From the NCBI RefSeq assembly GCF_017589465.1, contig NZ_JAELYA010000006.1, positions 124,001 to 188,000 of the forward strand: a stretch of 64,000 nucleotides of DNA. The letters are read 5' to 3'. The notes under the pieces are model-generated. The model was not told the origin of the DNA. It searched no databases and was given only the letters and a program-made list of their open reading frames with translations. Each line of letters begins with the position of its first letter. The stretch's first letter is position 1. Shown here piece after piece: positions 53,159 through 62,829 of the stretch. Origin of the DNA: Pseudomonas schmalbachii. GTDB lineage: Bacteria > Pseudomonadota > Gammaproteobacteria > Pseudomonadales > Pseudomonadaceae. Position numbers and translations under genes: made by a program.

Positions 53159-55430
53159 GTACCGCAAATACTGGTGGACCCTGATCGTGGTCCTCGGCAT
53201 CACCTTCACCGTGCTCGGCTGGTTCGGCCGCGAGGTCTACCGTCAGGCGCCCCCGATCCCGCAACAGGTGCTCGACGCCAGCGGCCAGGTGCTGTTCACC
53301 GAGAGCGACATCCTCGACGGCCAGCAGGCCTGGCAGAGCGTCGGCGGCATGCAGCTAGGCTCGATCTGGGGCCACGGTGCCTACCAGGCGCCGGACTGGA
53401 GCGCCGACTGGCTGCACCGCGAGCTGACCGCCTGGCTCGATCTGGCCGCCCGCGAGGAATACGGCCCGCACTATGCCGAACTGGATGAAGCGACCCAGGC
53501 GCAGCTGCGCTTCCAGCTGAAGAAGGAGTATCGCGGCAACCAGGTGGACGACCAGAGCCGGCTCAAGCTCTCGGCCCGCCGCGTCGAAGCCATGCAGCAG
53601 ACCGCCGCCTACTACGACAAGCTGTTCAGTGCCGCGCCGGAACTGCAGTCCAGCCGCGAAAGCTTCGCCATGAAGGAGGACACCCTGCCCGACCCGCAGC
53701 ACCGGGTGCAGCTCGGCCAGTTCTTCTTCTGGACCGCCTGGGTCGCCGCCACCGAACGTCCTGGCAGCGACGCGACCTACACCAACAACTGGCCGCACGA
53801 GCCGCTGATCGGCAACCAGCCCACCGCGGAGAACATCCTCTGGTCCATCGCCAGCGTGGTCTTGCTGATCGCCGGCATCGGCTTCCTGGTCTGGGCCTGG
53901 GCCTTCCTGCGCAAGCACGACGAGGAGGAGCCGGCAGCGCCGGCCCACGATCCGCTGACCCTGGTCGCTCTGACGCCGTCGCAGAAGGCGCTCGGCAAGT
54001 ACCTGTTCCTGGTCGTCGCGCTGTTCAGCTTCCAGGTCATGCTCGGCGGCTTCACCGCGCACTACACGGTGGAAGGCCAGAAGTTCTACGGCGTCGACCT
54101 GTCGCAGTGGTTCCCCTACGCCCTCGTGCGTACCTGGCACCTGCAGAGCGCGCTGTTCTGGATCGCCACCGGCTTCCTCGCCGCCGGCCTGTTCCTCGCG
54201 CCGCTGATCAACGGCGGCAAGGACCCGAAATACCAGAAACTCGGCGTCGACATCCTGTTCTGGGCGCTGGTCGTGGTGGTGGTCGGCTCGTTCACCGGCA
54301 ACTACCTGGCGATCGCCCAGGTGATGCCGCCGGAGCTGAACTTCTGGCTCGGCCACCAGGGCTACGAGTACGTCGACCTCGGCCGCCTGTGGCAGATCGG
54401 CAAGTTCCTCGGCGTGGCCTTCTGGCTGGTACTGATGCTGCGCGGCGTGGTTCCCGCCCTGCGCAAGCCGGGCGACAAGAACCTGCTGGCGCTGCTCACC
54501 GCCTCGGTGGTGGCTATCGGCCTGTTCTACGGCGCCGGCCTGTTCTACGGCGCGCGCACGCACCTGTCGGTGATGGAGTACTGGCGCTGGTGGGTGGTGC
54601 ACCTGTGGGTGGAAGGCTTCTTCGAAGTGTTCGCCACCACCGCGCTGGCCTTCATCTTCGTCACCATGGGGCTGGTCGGGAAACGCACCGCGTCCGCCGC
54701 ATCGCTGGCTTCGGCCTCGCTGTTCATGCTCGGCGGCGTGCCGGGAACCTTCCACCACCTGTACTTCGCCGGCACCACCACGCCGGTGATGGCGGTGGGC
54801 GCCACCTTCAGTGCGCTGGAAGTGGTGCCGCTGATCGTGCTCGGCTACGAGGCCTGGGAAAACTGGCGTCTGAAGCAGCGCGCTCCGTGGATGGAACAGG
54901 TCAAGTGGCCGCTGATGTGCTTCGTCGCCGTGGCCTTCTGGAACATGTTCGGCGCCGGGGTGTTCGGCTTCATGATCAACCCGCCGGTGTCGCTGTACTA
55001 CGTGCAGGGCCTGAACACCACGGCGGTGCATGCCCACGCGGCACTGTTCGGCGTCTACGGCTTCCTCGCCCTCGGCTTCACCCTGCTGGTGCTGCGCTAC
55101 GTGCGGCCTGACGCGGCGTTCAGCGATCGGCTGATGCGCATTGGCTTCTGGGGCCTGAACGCCGGCCTGGTGCTGATGATCGCCACCAGCCTGCTGCCGA
55201 TCGGCATCCTGCAGTTCCACGCCAGCGTCAGCGAAGGCATGTGGTATGCCCGCAGCGAAGCCTTCATGCAGCAGGACCTGCTGGAAACCCTGCGCTGGGT
55301 GCGTACCTTCGGCGACGTGGTATTCATCGGCGCCGCCCTGGCGATCGCCACGCAGGTGGTGAAGAACCTCTGGCAACCGCGCGAAACGGTTGGAGAACTG
55401 GTGGAGGTGCGCGTCCGCAGCGAACGCTGA
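53151..55430 (+). CDS. norB: Quinol-dependent nitric oxide reductase (qNOR)
   Basis: A 759-residue heme-copper-superfamily enzyme reducing two NO to N2O with quinol electrons. The N-terminal extension (helix WWTLIVVLGITFTVLGWF plus a soluble domain with FTESDILDGQQAWQSVGGMQ) marks the single-subunit qNOR type. Heme and FeB ligands are in TWHLQSALFW (about 329), HLWVEGFFEVFATT (about 483, with the FeB Glu), TFHHLYFAG (about 533) and HAHAALFG (about 626). About 14 membrane helices. P. aeruginosa uses cNOR (norCB) instead, so this is a different NO defence. Linked to ric and norR, it is probably for detoxification rather than denitrification. Confidence 0.95.
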   Translation: MGEYRKYWWTLIVVLGITFTVLGWFGREVYRQAPPIPQQVLDASGQVLFTESDILDGQQAWQSVGGMQLGSIWGHGAYQAPDWSADWLHRELTAWLDLAAREEYGPHYAELDEATQAQLRFQLKKEYRGNQVDDQSRLKLSARRVEAMQQTAAYYDKLFSAAPELQSSRESFAMKEDTLPDPQHRVQLGQFFFWTAWVAATERPGSDATYTNNWPHEPLIGNQPTAENILWSIASVVLLIAGIGFLVWAWAFLRKHDEEEPAAPAHDPLTLVALTPSQKALGKYLFLVVALFSFQVMLGGFTAHYTVEGQKFYGVDLSQWFPYALVRTWHLQSALFWIATGFLAAGLFLAPLINGGKDPKYQKLGVDILFWALVVVVVGSFTGNYLAIAQVMPPELNFWLGHQGYEYVDLGRLWQIGKFLGVAFWLVLMLRGVVPALRKPGDKNLLALLTASVVAIGLFYGAGLFYGARTHLSVMEYWRWWVVHLWVEGFFEVFATTALAFIFVTMGLVGKRTASAASLASASLFMLGGVPGTFHHLYFAGTTTPVMAVGATFSALEVVPLIVLGYEAWENWRLKQRAPWMEQVKWPLMCFVAVAFWNMFGAGVFGFMINPPVSLYYVQGLNTTAVHAHAALFGVYGFLALGFTLLVLRYVRPDAAFSDRLMRIGFWGLNAGLVLMIATSLLPIGILQFHASVSEGMWYARSEAFMQQDLLETLRWVRTFGDVVFIGAALAIATQVVKNLWQPRETVGELVEVRVRSER

Positions 55431-55444
55431 TCCCTGAAATGACG

Positions 55445-55479
55445 AAGCCGCGGCGTCCTGATGGACGCCGCGGCTTTTT
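55445..55479 (+). terminator. norB terminator
   Basis: The stem AAGCCGCGGCGTCC / GGACGCCGCGGCTT with loop TGAT, followed by TTTTCTTTT, 15 bp after the norB stop. Confidence 0.93.
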
Positions 55480-55605
55480 CTTTTCATTTGGTGGTGGACG
55501 TAAAAGGCGACGTCCACCATGCTCGGGTTCGGTGCTCCCGCAGGAGCGCGCCATGCGCACAACATCGGCGCTGCCGGTCTTTCGCGGGCATGGCCCCAAC
55601 CCCGC

Positions 55606-55678
55606 GTAGGTTGGTGCTGAACGCAGTGAAGCCCAACGATGGCGATGTTGGGCTTCGCGTTGCTCAGCACCAACCTAC
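55606..55678. repeat. GTAGGTTGG-family unit in inverted orientation
   Basis: A full unit that is almost exactly the reverse complement of those at 24072 and 60197. It is preceded by GCAGGAGCGCGCCATGCGCA (55540-55559) and a GCGGGCATGGCCCC unit. The 55480-55760 gap contains only these repeats. Confidence 0.85.
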
Positions 55679-55761
55679 GGTGGGGCCCAGCCTCGTAGTT
55701 ACCTAGGATGCAAGACAGTTGCTCCTACAGGGCTATCCCCTGCAGACGTCCCCGCGAGCAC

Positions 55762-55793
55762 AAAAAAGCGAGGCCCCTTTCGGGGCCTCGCTT
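55762..55793 (-). terminator. Terminator after the glycine-zipper gene
   Basis: The stem AAGCGAGGCCCC / GGGGCCTCGCTT with loop TTTC; the six-base A run on the plus strand gives a T run for the reverse gene. Confidence 0.88.
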
Positions 55794-55812
55794 GTCTGGG
55801 TGAGAAAAAACC

Positions 55813-56163
55813 TCAGTTCGCCGCACGCAGGCGAATGCCGTCCTTCTCCACCGCCTGCCCTACCTGGAACTCCGCGTTCGGCGAACGCACGGTGCTCTCG
55901 CTGCCATCCGCCGCCTTGACCACATAGGCGTTCTGGCTCAGCCCCGTGGCCTCCTGCCCTGCCGATCCGGCCAACAGGCCGACACCCGCACCCACCAGCG
56001 CACCGAACGGCCCGCCCAGCCCGCCGCCGACCAGCAGGCCGACGCCCGCGCCAAAACCCGCGCCGACGGTGTTATCCGACTTTTCCGCAACCACCTGGTC
56101 GGCGCTCGCCGCCATGCTGGCCAGCAGCGCACCGCCCACAGCCAACAGCCTTGCACCTTTCAT
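55813..56163 (-). CDS. Exported glycine-zipper protein
   Basis: A 116-residue protein with a signal peptide (MKGARLLAVGGALLASMAASA/DQ), then a glycine-zipper hydrophobic stretch (GAGFGAGVGLLVGGGLGGPF and on) and a C-terminal hydrophilic part (EFQVGQAVEKDGIRLRAAN). It resembles small SH3-less relatives of Pcp/SlyB-like envelope proteins, but without the lipobox cysteine. Function unknown. The start is ATG 56163, preceded by GGGAGAG. Two small palindromes in its upstream region hint at regulation. Confidence 0.75.
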   Translation of the reverse strand: MKGARLLAVGGALLASMAASADQVVAEKSDNTVGAGFGAGVGLLVGGGLGGPFGALVGAGVGLLAGSAGQEATGLSQNAYVVKAADGSESTVRSPNAEFQVGQAVEKDGIRLRAAN

Positions 56164-56181
56164 GGTTCTCTCCCTTGGCAT

Positions 56182-56271
56182 TGAAATGACAACTCAGTCA
56201 TTTCACTAACCATGCCAATGAGAGAAGCCTTAAATATCAGTTACTTAAGAAATATACCGGTCATTTTGACC
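56182..56271. promoter_or_regulatory. Two palindromes upstream of the glycine-zipper gene
   Basis: TGAAATGAC-AACTCA-GTCATTTCA (56182-56205) is a perfect nine-base inverted repeat and GGTCA-TTT-TGACC (56259-56271) a perfect five-base one. Both contain TGAC/GTCA arms. The AT-rich DNA between them probably holds the promoter. Confidence 0.45.
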
Positions 56272-56340
56272 ACGTCGCCAAGGGTCATAAGAACCCTTTG
56301 CAGGTGATAAATACAACATTTCTTACAGAGACTTCGTGCA

Positions 56341-56793
56341 TCACAAACCGTCGAAATCCGCCTCGCGCGGTTTCTCCGGCTCGGTCGGGACGGTCGTCTG
56401 TGGCCTGGCCTGGCGTTCCAGCCAGTACAGCGCGCCGATCGCCAGCAGCGAGATGACGCCCCGGTAGATCACCCCGAACAGCTGCGAGTCCGCTCCCATC
56501 CCGCCCTCGTTCCAGGCGATCAGCAGGCGCGACAGGCTGAGGGTGAGCTGGATCAGGATCACCAGGATCAGCGCCGGTCGCACCAGTTGGCTGCGGCGCA
56601 GGGCGAACAGCAGGAACAGCGCCAGGGCGAACTGGTGCCCGCCATAGAACACCCGCGCATCGCTGACCGACGACGGCTCCATCAGCAGCATGCCGCTGAG
56701 GTTGGCCATTTCGTAGGGGCGTATCCAGTAGAGCAGTCCCAGGCCGCCCCAGATCAGCGCCTGGGCCAGAAGGACGAGACGGGCGAAAAGCAT
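56341..56793 (-). CDS. DUF4345-like membrane protein
   Basis: A 150-residue inner-membrane protein with four helices (ARLVLLAQALIWGGLGLLYW, FALALFLLFALRR, ALILVILIQLTLSLSRLLI, GVISLLAIGALYWL) and a hydrophilic tail. Its pattern fits the DUF4345 family of unknown function. The start is ATG 56793, with AAGGAG eight bases upstream. Confidence 0.7.
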   Translation of the reverse strand: MLFARLVLLAQALIWGGLGLLYWIRPYEMANLSGMLLMEPSSVSDARVFYGGHQFALALFLLFALRRSQLVRPALILVILIQLTLSLSRLLIAWNEGGMGADSQLFGVIYRGVISLLAIGALYWLERQARPQTTVPTEPEKPREADFDGL

Positions 56794-56980
56794 CCGGATT
56801 CTCCTTGGGCCGGCGGCCCGGATTCCATGCGCGCTCGGCGCGGCGAACAATCAGGAACAGACCTGCACGATGCGCGACAAGTTCACCGGCGCGGCGTCAC
56901 ATGCCGAAACAGGCGGCCGATTGGGCCGCACAGCGCCCGGGCGTATCCTCGGCGGCATTTCCTTCATCAGGAGTCACGCC

Positions 56981-57415
56981 ATGCGCACACTCGCCCTCCT
57001 TCCGCTGCTGTTCGCCGGTGCCGTCCAGGCCGCCGAACCGCTGACCATCGACGTCCATCGCGACGCCAACTGCGGCTGCTGCAAGGACTGGATCGGCCAC
57101 CTCGAACAGAACGGCTTCAAGGTCAACGACCACGTCGAACCGGACATGAGCGCGGTCAAGACCCGCCTCGGCGTGCCGCACTCCATGGGTTCCTGTCATA
57201 CCGGGGTGATCGACGGCAAGTTCGTCGAAGGCCACGTGCCGGCCGCCGACATCCTCAAGCTGCGCGAGCGCGCGGACCTGGTCGGCGCGGCGGTGCCAGG
57301 CATGCCGGCCGGCTCGCCGGGGATGGAGATGGGCAACCGGCACGATGCGTATCAGGTGGTGGGGTTGAGCAAGACCGGGGAAAAGGTGGTCTTGGCGAAT
57401 TATCCGGCACACTGA
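56981..57415 (+). CDS. DUF411 family periplasmic metal-binding protein
   Basis: A 144-residue protein with signal peptide (MRTLALLPLLFAGAVQAA/EP), a thioredoxin-like DUF411 fold, the motif CGCCKDW (31-37), and SCHTGVIDGKFVEGHVPAADI. A Met-rich C-terminal segment (PGMPAGSPGMEMG) suggests copper binding. DUF411 genes often accompany copper or silver resistance genes, but none is adjacent here. I start it at 56981, after CAGGAG. Confidence 0.85.
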   Translation: MRTLALLPLLFAGAVQAAEPLTIDVHRDANCGCCKDWIGHLEQNGFKVNDHVEPDMSAVKTRLGVPHSMGSCHTGVIDGKFVEGHVPAADILKLRERADLVGAAVPGMPAGSPGMEMGNRHDAYQVVGLSKTGEKVVLANYPAH

Positions 57416-57418
57416 CAT

Positions 57419-57559
57419 GTAGGTTGGCGCTGAACGCAGTGAAGCCCAACATCGCGTGACGTTGGGCTTCGCAAGCTCAGCGCCAACCTACCGGATCTGA
57501 AGCCCAACATCTGCCGCGTCTGGCACCGTTGGGCTTCACTGCGTTCAGCGCCAACCTAC
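57419..57559. repeat. Two adjacent GTAGGTTGG-family units
   Basis: A full unit at 57419-57491 is followed after seven bases by a second (57499-57559) whose outer left arm is missing. They fill the gap between the convergent DUF411 and alaC genes. Confidence 0.85.
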
Positions 57560-57562
57560 GGG

Positions 57563-58765
57563 CTACAGCAATCCATCGGCGCGGAACATCGCCTTGATTC
57601 CGCGCACTGCCTGGCGCAGGCGGTCGCGGTTTTCGATCAGGGCGAAGCGCACGTGGTCGTCGCCGTAGTCGCCGAAGCCGATGCCCGGCGACACCGAGAC
57701 CTTGGCGTCCTGCAGCAGCTTCTTGGCGAATTCCAGCGACCCCATATGGGCATACGGCTCGGGAATCTTCGCCCAGATGTACATCGACGCCTTCGGGTTC
57801 TCGACCATCCAGCCCAGCTCATGCAGGCCCTTCACCAGCACGTCGCGACGCTTCTGGTACTGATCGGAAATGTCGCGCACGCACTGCTGGTCGCCTTCCA
57901 GCGCAGCGATGGCGGCCACCTGCAGCGGGGTGAAGGTGCCGTAGTCGTGGTAGCTCTTGATCCGCGCCAGGGCGCTGACCAGTTCCGGGTTGCCGACCAT
58001 GAAGCCGATCCGCCAGCCAGCCATGTTGTAGCTCTTCGACAGGGTGAAGAACTCCACGGCAATGTCCTTGGCGCCCGGCACCTGCATGATCGACGGCGCC
58101 TTCCAGCCATCGAAGACGATGTCGGCATAGGCCAGGTCGTGCACCACCAGCACGTCGTACTGCTTGGCGAGTGCCACCACGCGCTCGAAGAAGTCCAGCT
58201 CGACGCACTGCGCGGTGGGGTTCGACGGGAAGCCGAGGATCATCATCTTCGGTTTCGGGATCGACTCGCGGATCGCCCGCTCCAGCTCGGCGAAGAAGTC
58301 GATGCCCGGCACCAGCGGCACCGAACGCACCTGCGCGCCGGCGATCACCGCGCCGTAGATGTGGATCGGGTAGCTCGGGTTCGGCACCAGGATGGTGTCG
58401 CCATGGTCGAGGGTGGCCAGCATCAGGTGCGCCAGGCCTTCCTTGGAACCGATGGTGACGATGGCTTCGCTTTCCGGGTCGATCTCCACGTCGTAGCGGT
58501 CGCGGTACCAGTGCGAGATGGCCCGGCGCAGACGCGGAATGCCGCGCGAAGTGGAGTAGCCGTGGGTATCCTCGCGCTGGGCGACGGTGCACAGCTTGTC
58601 GACGATATGCTGCGGAGTAGCGCCGTCGGGGTTGCCCATGCTCAGGTCGATGATGTCCTCGCCACGGCGGCGGGCGGCCATCTTCAGCTCGGCGGTGATG
58701 TTGAAAACGTAGGGGGGAAGACGATCGATGCGCGCAAAGCGGCGCGCGGAACGGCGTTCAGACAT
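57563..58765 (-). CDS. alaC: PLP-dependent aminotransferase AlaC (alanine transaminase)
   Basis: A 400-residue class I/II aminotransferase. The PLP lysine is in [13 protein letters not shown]; also conserved are [24 protein letters not shown] and [14 protein letters not shown]. The N-terminus ([21 protein letters not shown]) is typical of the AlaC group, which makes alanine from pyruvate and glutamate. Divergent from the ypfJ-like gene, with a palindrome between them. Confidence 0.92.
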   Translation of the reverse strand: MSERRSARRFARIDRLPPYVFNITAELKMAARRRGEDIIDLSMGNPDGATPQHIVDKLCTVAQREDTHGYSTSRGIPRLRRAISHWYRDRYDVEIDPESEAIVTIGSKEGLAHLMLATLDHGDTILVPNPSYPIHIYGAVIAGAQVRSVPLVPGIDFFAELERAIRESIPKPKMMILGFPSNPTAQCVELDFFERVVALAKQYDVLVVHDLAYADIVFDGWKAPSIMQVPGAKDIAVEFFTLSKSYNMAGWRIGFMVGNPELVSALARIKSYHDYGTFTPLQVAAIAALEGDQQCVRDISDQYQKRRDVLVKGLHELGWMVENPKASMYIWAKIPEPYAHMGSLEFAKKLLQDAKVSVSPGIGFGDYGDDHVRFALIENRDRLRQAVRGIKAMFRADGLL

Positions 58766-58830
58766 GGAGTCCTCTGATGAACGTAAGCGCCCGGAACCGT
58801 CCGAGCGACGCCGGCCACTGCTGTGGCCTG

Positions 58831-58850
58831 GATAGCGCTGACGCTATCCT
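58831..58850. promoter_or_regulatory. Palindromic operator candidate between alaC and ypfJ
   Basis: GGATAGCG-CTGA-CGCTATCC is a perfect eight-base inverted repeat located about 65 bp before alaC and 150 bp before the metalloprotease gene. It lacks a T run, so it is more likely a protein-binding site than a terminator. Confidence 0.5.
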
Positions 58851-58997
58851 GTGCCCGAACATATAGATCGCCCGCAGCCATGTCGAGTCCCCGGCGCGGC
58901 ATTTTTTCGGCGCATCGCGCGCGGAGTGACGACTGGGCTGGCGGCCCGGCCCGCTGCGGACGACACTGAATTACCCTTTTCCAAAGGAGATGCCGCC

Positions 58998-59903
58998 ATG
59001 CTGTGGCGCAAAGGAAGACAAAGCGACAACGTAGTGGACGCCCGTGGCCAGACCGGCGCCGGTGGCGGCCTCGGCGGACGCGGCATGCGCGTCGGCGGCC
59101 GTGGCCTGGGGCTCGGCGGCATCGCCATCGTGGTGATCGTCGGCCTGCTGATGGGCCAGGACCCGATGCAGATCCTCGGCTCCCTGACCGGCCAGATGGG
59201 CAGCACTGGCCAGGCGCCGACCACCACCCAGACCCAGGGACGCCCGGCCACCGGCAGCGACCCGGAGGTGGAGTTCGTCCGGGCGATCCTCGGCGACACC
59301 GAGGACACCTGGGGCGAAATCTTCGCCACCAGCAAGGTCCAGTACGAACAGCCGAAGCTGATCCTGTTCAACGGCGGGGTGAACTCGGCCTGCGGCTTCG
59401 CCTCCTCGGCGGTCGGCCCGTTCTATTGCCCCGGCGACCATCGGGTCTATCTCGACCTCGCCTTCTTCCGCGAGATGGAGCAGAAATTCTCCGCCGCCGG
59501 CGACTTCGCCCAGGCCTACGTGATCGCCCATGAAGTCGGCCACCACGTGCAGAACCTGCTGGGCATCAACAAGCGCGTCGAGACCGCCCGCCAGCGCGGC
59601 ATGCGCATGGAAGGCGCCAACGGCCTGCTGGTGCGCCAGGAGCTGCAGGCGGACTGCTTCGCCGGCGTCTGGGCCAACCACGCCCAGCGGCGCCTGAACT
59701 GGCTGGAACCGGGCGACGTGGAGGAAGCGCTGAACGCCGCCAACTCCATCGGCGACGACACCCTGCAGCGCCAGTCGCGCGGCACGGTGATGCCGGACTC
59801 GTTCACCCACGGCAGCTCGGAACAGCGCGTGCGCTGGTTCCGCATGGGCTTCGAGAGCGGGCTGCCGGGCAAGTGCGATACGTTCAAGGCGCAGACGCTT
59901 TGA
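58998..59903 (+). CDS. YpfJ-type neutral zinc metallopeptidase
   Basis: A 301-residue protein: an N-terminal glycine-rich cytoplasmic stretch, one membrane helix (GGIAIVVIVGLLMG, about 40-53) and a periplasmic zincin domain with AHEVGHHVQ (His and Glu) and the third-ligand region ELQADCFAGVWA. Also typical are FNGGVNSACGFASSAVGPFYCP and the C-terminal HGSSEQRVRWFRMGF. The YpfJ family's role is unknown. The ATG at 58998 follows AAAGGAGA. Confidence 0.92.
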   Translation: MLWRKGRQSDNVVDARGQTGAGGGLGGRGMRVGGRGLGLGGIAIVVIVGLLMGQDPMQILGSLTGQMGSTGQAPTTTQTQGRPATGSDPEVEFVRAILGDTEDTWGEIFATSKVQYEQPKLILFNGGVNSACGFASSAVGPFYCPGDHRVYLDLAFFREMEQKFSAAGDFAQAYVIAHEVGHHVQNLLGINKRVETARQRGMRMEGANGLLVRQELQADCFAGVWANHAQRRLNWLEPGDVEEALNAANSIGDDTLQRQSRGTVMPDSFTHGSSEQRVRWFRMGFESGLPGKCDTFKAQTL

Positions 59904-60041
59904 TCGCGACTTCGTTTCTGTAGGAGCCAGGGAGACGCCTGGTTCTTGCTGGCGCTCGATGCGTGCCAACCGGGAAGTTGGTGCCGTCTGCAATCCCGGA
60001 TCGCGGGCATGGCCCGCTCCTACGGTTCGCTCGTGCAGAAC

Positions 60042-60143
60042 GTAGGGTGGAAAACGGCGAAACGGATGGCCGCCCCGCCTTTCCACCATCAGGCAAGCGC
60101 GGTGCGGCGGGACGGTGGACAAGCTTCGCGTTGTCCACCGTAC
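60042..60143. repeat. GTAGGGTGGAAAACG-type repeat, copy 2
   Basis: It begins GTAGGGTGGAAAACGGCGAA and ends TTGTCCACCGTAC; a near copy of 50276-50373. The upstream stretch 59921-60030 contains GTAGGAGCCAGG and GCGGGCATGGCCCGCTCCTA pieces of another family. Confidence 0.85.
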
Positions 60144-60196
60144 AAAAAGCACGCTCGATCGCAAGACAGTTGCTCCTACGGGCTGCAATGCCCACC

Positions 60197-60269
60197 GTAG
60201 GTTGGCGCTGAGCAACGCGAAGCCCAACATCGCCATCGTTGGGCTTCACTGCGTTCAGCACCAACCTAC
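60197..60269. repeat. GTAGGTTGG-family unit
   Basis: A full unit, nearly identical over about 95 bp to the copy at 24072 including its flanks (GGCTGCAATGCCCAC before, CGCGGG after). Confidence 0.88.
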
Positions 60270-60289
60270 GCGGGTTCTGTCCCAGACAG

Positions 60290-60350
60290 GTAGGGCGGGT
60301 GCAACCTGCCAATCCGGAGGGAGCAGCATGGCGGGTTTCACCCGCCCTAC
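60290..60350. repeat. GTAGGGCGGGT inverted repeat before the prpE stop
   Basis: Arms GTAGGGCGGGTGCAACC and GGTTTCACCCGCCCTAC, the last 3 bp before the prpE stop codon. It may act as terminator for prpE. Confidence 0.75.
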
Positions 60351-60353
60351 GGA

Positions 60354-62249
<1,896 letters not shown>

Positions 62250-62628
62250 TATCTGACCCTCGAAAATTGTTTTTATAGGGAGGTCGAACAACGATTATGG
62301 ACGGGACAAGCCAGTCCGCCATCACCCTTTGGTATACCCTGGCCCGACGCCGATCCGGCACTTCCCGCACCTGAAGATCGAGCACGCCTGCCAGTTGCCG
62401 GGACAGCATCGCCCAGGCCGGCGAAGCGCCCGGCCATGACGACGGCGATTACTTTTCAAGACTTTTCAGCAAGGTCATGGGGATATCGCCCAGCGCCTGC
62501 CGGCGGCGTCTGGGACAGGGCAAGGGCGGCGCCCGAGCCGATTGTCGGCCCTCCCGCACGGAGCGGCCGCGTCCGTCGAGGCGGGACTAAACTTTGAGCT
62601 CCCGCCACCCTGCACAGGATGCCGAACC
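62250..62628. other. prpE upstream region
   Basis: About 380 bp between divergent genes. TTGTTTTTATAGGGAGG just before prpE is AT-rich and probably part of its promoter. I see no repeat, riboswitch or clear operator in the rest. Confidence 0.45.
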
Positions 62629-62823
62629 ATGATCATCGCCGTCCGTCCAGTCGACAGTTCGAAGGGCGCCCAGTGGCAGGTCTGCCTCGACCAGCAGGCC
62701 ATCACCTTCCGCAGCGAGCAGGAAGCCCGCCACTTCGTCGCCACCCTCGAAGCGCGCCTGCAGGCACCCCACGAGTTGCCGCACCACGAGCTGCCGCGCT
62801 ACGAACCGGAGCTGCGGCCATGA
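62629..62823 (+). CDS. Small hypothetical protein
   Basis: A 64-residue soluble protein, MIIAVRPVDSSKGAQWQVCLDQQ..., with FRSEQEARHFVATLEARL and a His/Pro-rich tail (PHELPHHELPRYEPELRP). No known family. The ribosome site is weak (AGGATG). The amino-acid composition and a codon pattern consistent with the genome suggest a real gene. Convergent with the MFS gene, six bases apart. Confidence 0.55.
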   Translation: MIIAVRPVDSSKGAQWQVCLDQQAITFRSEQEARHFVATLEARLQAPHELPHHELPRYEPELRP

Positions 62824-62829
62824 GGCGGC

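Noticed and set aside
57419-57559. CRISPR-like array from adjacent repeats
   Set aside because: The units are palindromic REP-type elements with unequal spacing and no spacers or cas genes.
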